Under the pieces are notes generated by a model. That model searched no databases. It was not told the DNA's origin and was given only the letters and a program-made list of their open reading frames with translations. Made by a program: the position numbers and the translations under genes. From Pseudomonadota bacterium (GTDB lineage: Bacteria > Pseudomonadota > Gammaproteobacteria > Arenicellales > Poriferihabitantaceae): DNA of 8,817 nt. The stretch covers positions 1 through 8,817 of the forward strand of contig JAAELZ010000153.1 in the NCBI GenBank assembly GCA_024226105.1, given 5' to 3'. Positions 6,908 through 8,817 of the stretch are shown here, piece by piece (within the stretch, counting starts at the first letter, position 1; each line of letters starts with the position of its first letter).

Positions 6908-8458
6908 TTGTCGAGTTATTCATCTGTGATACGCAAGCTGGCGTTGATATTGATCGTGTTGCTCACCTCGGCCTGTGCAACGCTTGATTTTGATCAGCCC
7001 CGAACGTCAAGCTTTGCATTTGACGATACCAGTGATACCCCCCTTGCGCAAAAAATTGCGCCTCAGGCGGCGCAACATCCGGGGACATCCGGCTTTGTAT
7101 TACTAAACGACGGCATCGAAGCGTTGGCGGCCAGAATTTTGCTAATGGGAGATGCCACGCGCAGTATTGATGCACAGTACTATTTTATTCTCGATGATTT
7201 GACCGGAAACCTTTTTGTTCGGGAGCTTCTGGCAGCCGCAGACAGGGGGGTTCGTGTCCGGCTACTGATTGACGACATCGCAACACAGGGTTATGACATA
7301 GGAATGGCGGCGCTGGATGCACACCCGAATTTCGAGATAAGAGTTTTCAACCCGTTTAGCCTGAGAACAGGGCGCTACCTGAATGTCAGGGATTACGTTC
7401 GCGTGAATCGACGCATGCACAATAAGTCGTTTATTGTAGACAACCAGGCCATTATTGTCGGGGGGCGAAATATCGGAGCCGAGTATTTTTCTGCGCAGGA
7501 AGAGATGAATTTCGCGGATATGGATGTGTTCGGCATAGGGCCGGTAGCACGCGATGGATCAGCCGTGTTTGACGAGTTCTGGAACGACCGGCACAGCCTG
7601 CCGGTGAGCGCGCTGGTTGCCCCCCTGGAAGATCCGGATGCATCTATGCTTGCCCTGCGGGATCGTATTGAAACGAAATTACTTGAGCTTGCAAGCACAC
7701 CGTACGCGGATGCTTTTGTAGATACCGAACTGGATCTGCTTAAGCCGGAGTCAAAAGCGCTGAGCTGGGTACCGTATAAGCTGGTTTCAGACCCCCCTTC
7801 CAAGGCCTGGGATGATAAAGATTCTGAGCGAAAGCTTATTTCGCCTATTGCGGATGTGATTTCCAGCGCTGAAAGTGAGTTGATTCTAATTTCCCCCTAT
7901 TTTGTTCCCCGTAAAACCGGCATAGAGGGATTTCAGAAATTGCGCGACCGGGAGGTGGCAGTTCGGGTACTGACCAATTCGCTGGCATCAACCGACGTAT
8001 CGGCCGTTCACAGCGGTTATGCTCCGGCTAGAAAACCCCTGCTTAAAATGGGCGTGAAACTTTATGAGGTTCGGGTCGATGCTAAAATAAAGGGCACCAG
8101 GCGCAGCGGTATAAAAGGGTCCCGGGCGAGCCTGCATACCAAGGGGTTTATTGTTGATCGTCGCGTGGTGTTTTTTGGTTCCTTCAACTTTGATCCGCGT
8201 TCAGCGCATATAAATACTGAGATGGGGGTTTTTATGGAAGCACCGGAAATGGCTGAGGAACTCGTTCACAGCTTTGTCTCTGCGACGAACAGGGGAAAAA
8301 ACACCTATGAAGTTGTACTCAACGAAAATAATCAATTGCGTTGGCTCGACAGACACGATGGTAAGACCATTAAATTAACAAAAGAACCCCAAACCAGTTT
8401 CTGGAACAGATTTGTAGCTGGTTTTTTAAGGATGTTTCCGATCAGGGGGCAACTCTGA
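6908..8458 (+). CDS. clsC: ClsC/YmdC-like cardiolipin synthase, phospholipase D superfamily lipoprotein
   Basis: With the TTG start the protein has 516 residues. Two HKD motifs define a phospholipase D-superfamily transferase: HNKSFIVD (His171, Lys173, Asp178) followed by GGRNIGAEYF, and HTKGFIVD (His410, Lys412, Asp417) followed by GSFNFDPRS. NRRMHNKSF, the second-motif region and the C-terminal KEPQTSFW closely match my recollection of E. coli ClsC (YmdC), which makes cardiolipin using phosphatidylethanolamine as donor together with YmdB. No ymdB is present here. The N-terminus is a lipoprotein signal (VIRKLALILIVLLTSAC, Cys23). Ala at +2 predicts sorting to the outer membrane by the Lol rule, which is unusual for a cardiolipin synthase. 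The frame is open from GTG 6830, so a protein of up to 542 residues is possible, but a signal peptide of nearly 50 residues is unlikely. The next gene follows by 21 bases. Family is solid; the exact reaction is inferred. Confidence 0.88.
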   Translation: MSSYSSVIRKLALILIVLLTSACATLDFDQPRTSSFAFDDTSDTPLAQKIAPQAAQHPGTSGFVLLNDGIEALAARILLMGDATRSIDAQYYFILDDLTGNLFVRELLAAADRGVRVRLLIDDIATQGYDIGMAALDAHPNFEIRVFNPFSLRTGRYLNVRDYVRVNRRMHNKSFIVDNQAIIVGGRNIGAEYFSAQEEMNFADMDVFGIGPVARDGSAVFDEFWNDRHSLPVSALVAPLEDPDASMLALRDRIETKLLELASTPYADAFVDTELDLLKPESKALSWVPYKLVSDPPSKAWDDKDSERKLISPIADVISSAESELILISPYFVPRKTGIEGFQKLRDREVAVRVLTNSLASTDVSAVHSGYAPARKPLLKMGVKLYEVRVDAKIKGTRRSGIKGSRASLHTKGFIVDRRVVFFGSFNFDPRSAHINTEMGVFMEAPEMAEELVHSFVSATNRGKNTYEVVLNENNQLRWLDRHDGKTIKLTKEPQTSFWNRFVAGFLRMFPIRGQL

Positions 8459-8479
8459 TGCAAAGAGGAATACAACAGC

Positions 8480-8817
8480 ATGAATATTGATCTTAGCCCG
8501 CAACAGCAGCGTATCGTAGCCGCCGGGGTAACCATACTCGCTGCCGGTGTTGTCCTTACAGCACTGGTTTTATTTTTTGTCTATTCCGTACGTTTTCTTG
8601 GGGCATTTTCGCACATATTCCTGCCCCTGGCGGTTGCGGGAGTTCTGGCATTGGTGCTTGAGCCCTGGTTTAACTGGCTAAAAATAAAAGCCGGGTTACC
8701 GGATATGGTTGCCTTGATCATTGTTTTTCTTTCTTTGTTGCTGCCCATTTCGTTGATAACGATATTTTTTGGCGGCATCATCGCTGATCAGATTGCGGAG
8801 CTTATTGAGCAGCTCCC
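8480..8817 (+). CDS. AI-2E-family transporter (PerM/TqsA/YdiK-like), N-terminal part, cut by window end
   Basis: Only the first 112 codons are present; the frame is open to the edge. The start ATG has AGAGGA at 8464-8469, 10 bases upstream, and lies 21 bases after the clsC-like stop, so the two are probably co-transcribed. Hydrophobic helices are at about 14-36, 45-63 and 75-97. The segment FLPLAVAGVLALVLEPWFNW, followed by a short basic loop (KIKAGLP) and another long helix, is the usual N-terminal pattern of the AI-2E transporter family (complete members have about 350 residues). Members export autoinducer-2 (TqsA) or are uncharacterised permeases; Na+/H+ antiport has been reported for some. 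Substrate cannot be inferred from this fragment. Confidence 0.8.
   Translation, partial: MNIDLSPQQQRIVAAGVTILAAGVVLTALVLFFVYSVRFLGAFSHIFLPLAVAGVLALVLEPWFNWLKIKAGLPDMVALIIVFLSLLLPISLITIFFGGIIADQIAELIEQL

Noticed and set aside
7393..7803. Reverse-strand ORF of 136 codons opposite the clsC-like gene
   Set aside because: It overlaps the first HKD motif region of the real gene; its Ser/Arg-rich composition is that of an antisense shadow.
8581..8781. Reverse-strand ORF of 66 codons near the window end
   Set aside because: The forward AI-2E-family frame has a start, Shine-Dalgarno and typical helices; this is its shadow.

Overview
The window reads as a chromosomal segment from a Gram-negative bacterium, most likely a gammaproteobacterium of moderate GC content. 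The reasons are the RND tripartite-efflux genes, two Cys-lipobox signal peptides, an MltF-type lytic transglycosylase, a ClsC-type cardiolipin synthase, and two GTAG-headed palindromes that resemble REP elements. I cannot name the genus from the sequence alone. Every gene acts at the cell envelope. No tRNA, rRNA, transposase, integrase, CRISPR array or phage gene is visible.

Layout. Positions 1-203 are a leader with no solid gene; they hold an imperfect inverted repeat and a short ORF whose stop overlaps the next start (ATGA). Next comes a two-gene operon on the + strand: an RND periplasmic adaptor lipoprotein (204-1358), then, 14 bases later, a full-length 1049-residue HAE1-type RND pump (1373-4522). 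A six-helix HdeD/DUF308 membrane protein follows (4608-5126), bracketed by the two REP-like palindromes (4528-4558 and 5144-5173). On the - strand, converging on it, is an MltF-like protein: a periplasmic solute-binding module fused to a lytic transglycosylase domain (stop at 5181; start most likely at 6653). After a divergent intergenic region come a ClsC/YmdC-like phospholipase D-superfamily lipoprotein (most likely 6908-8458) and, 21 bases later, the first 112 codons of an AI-2E-family permease (8480 to the window edge).

How the genes fit together. The adaptor and pump would form two of the three parts of a drug/solvent efflux system. The outer-membrane channel is not encoded here and neither is a regulator, so a TolC-like protein from elsewhere is probably used. 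The HdeD-family protein may be co-transcribed with the pump by read-through past the first palindrome. MltF-like and ClsC-like proteins would remodel peptidoglycan and phospholipids respectively, and are divergently transcribed from one intergenic region.

I see no convincing undescribed multi-gene system. The points most worth a second look are the REP-like pair around the hdeD-family gene, two short ORFs in leader positions (upstream of the adaptor and of mltF), and a cardiolipin synthase homologue that carries a lipoprotein signal and probably starts at TTG.
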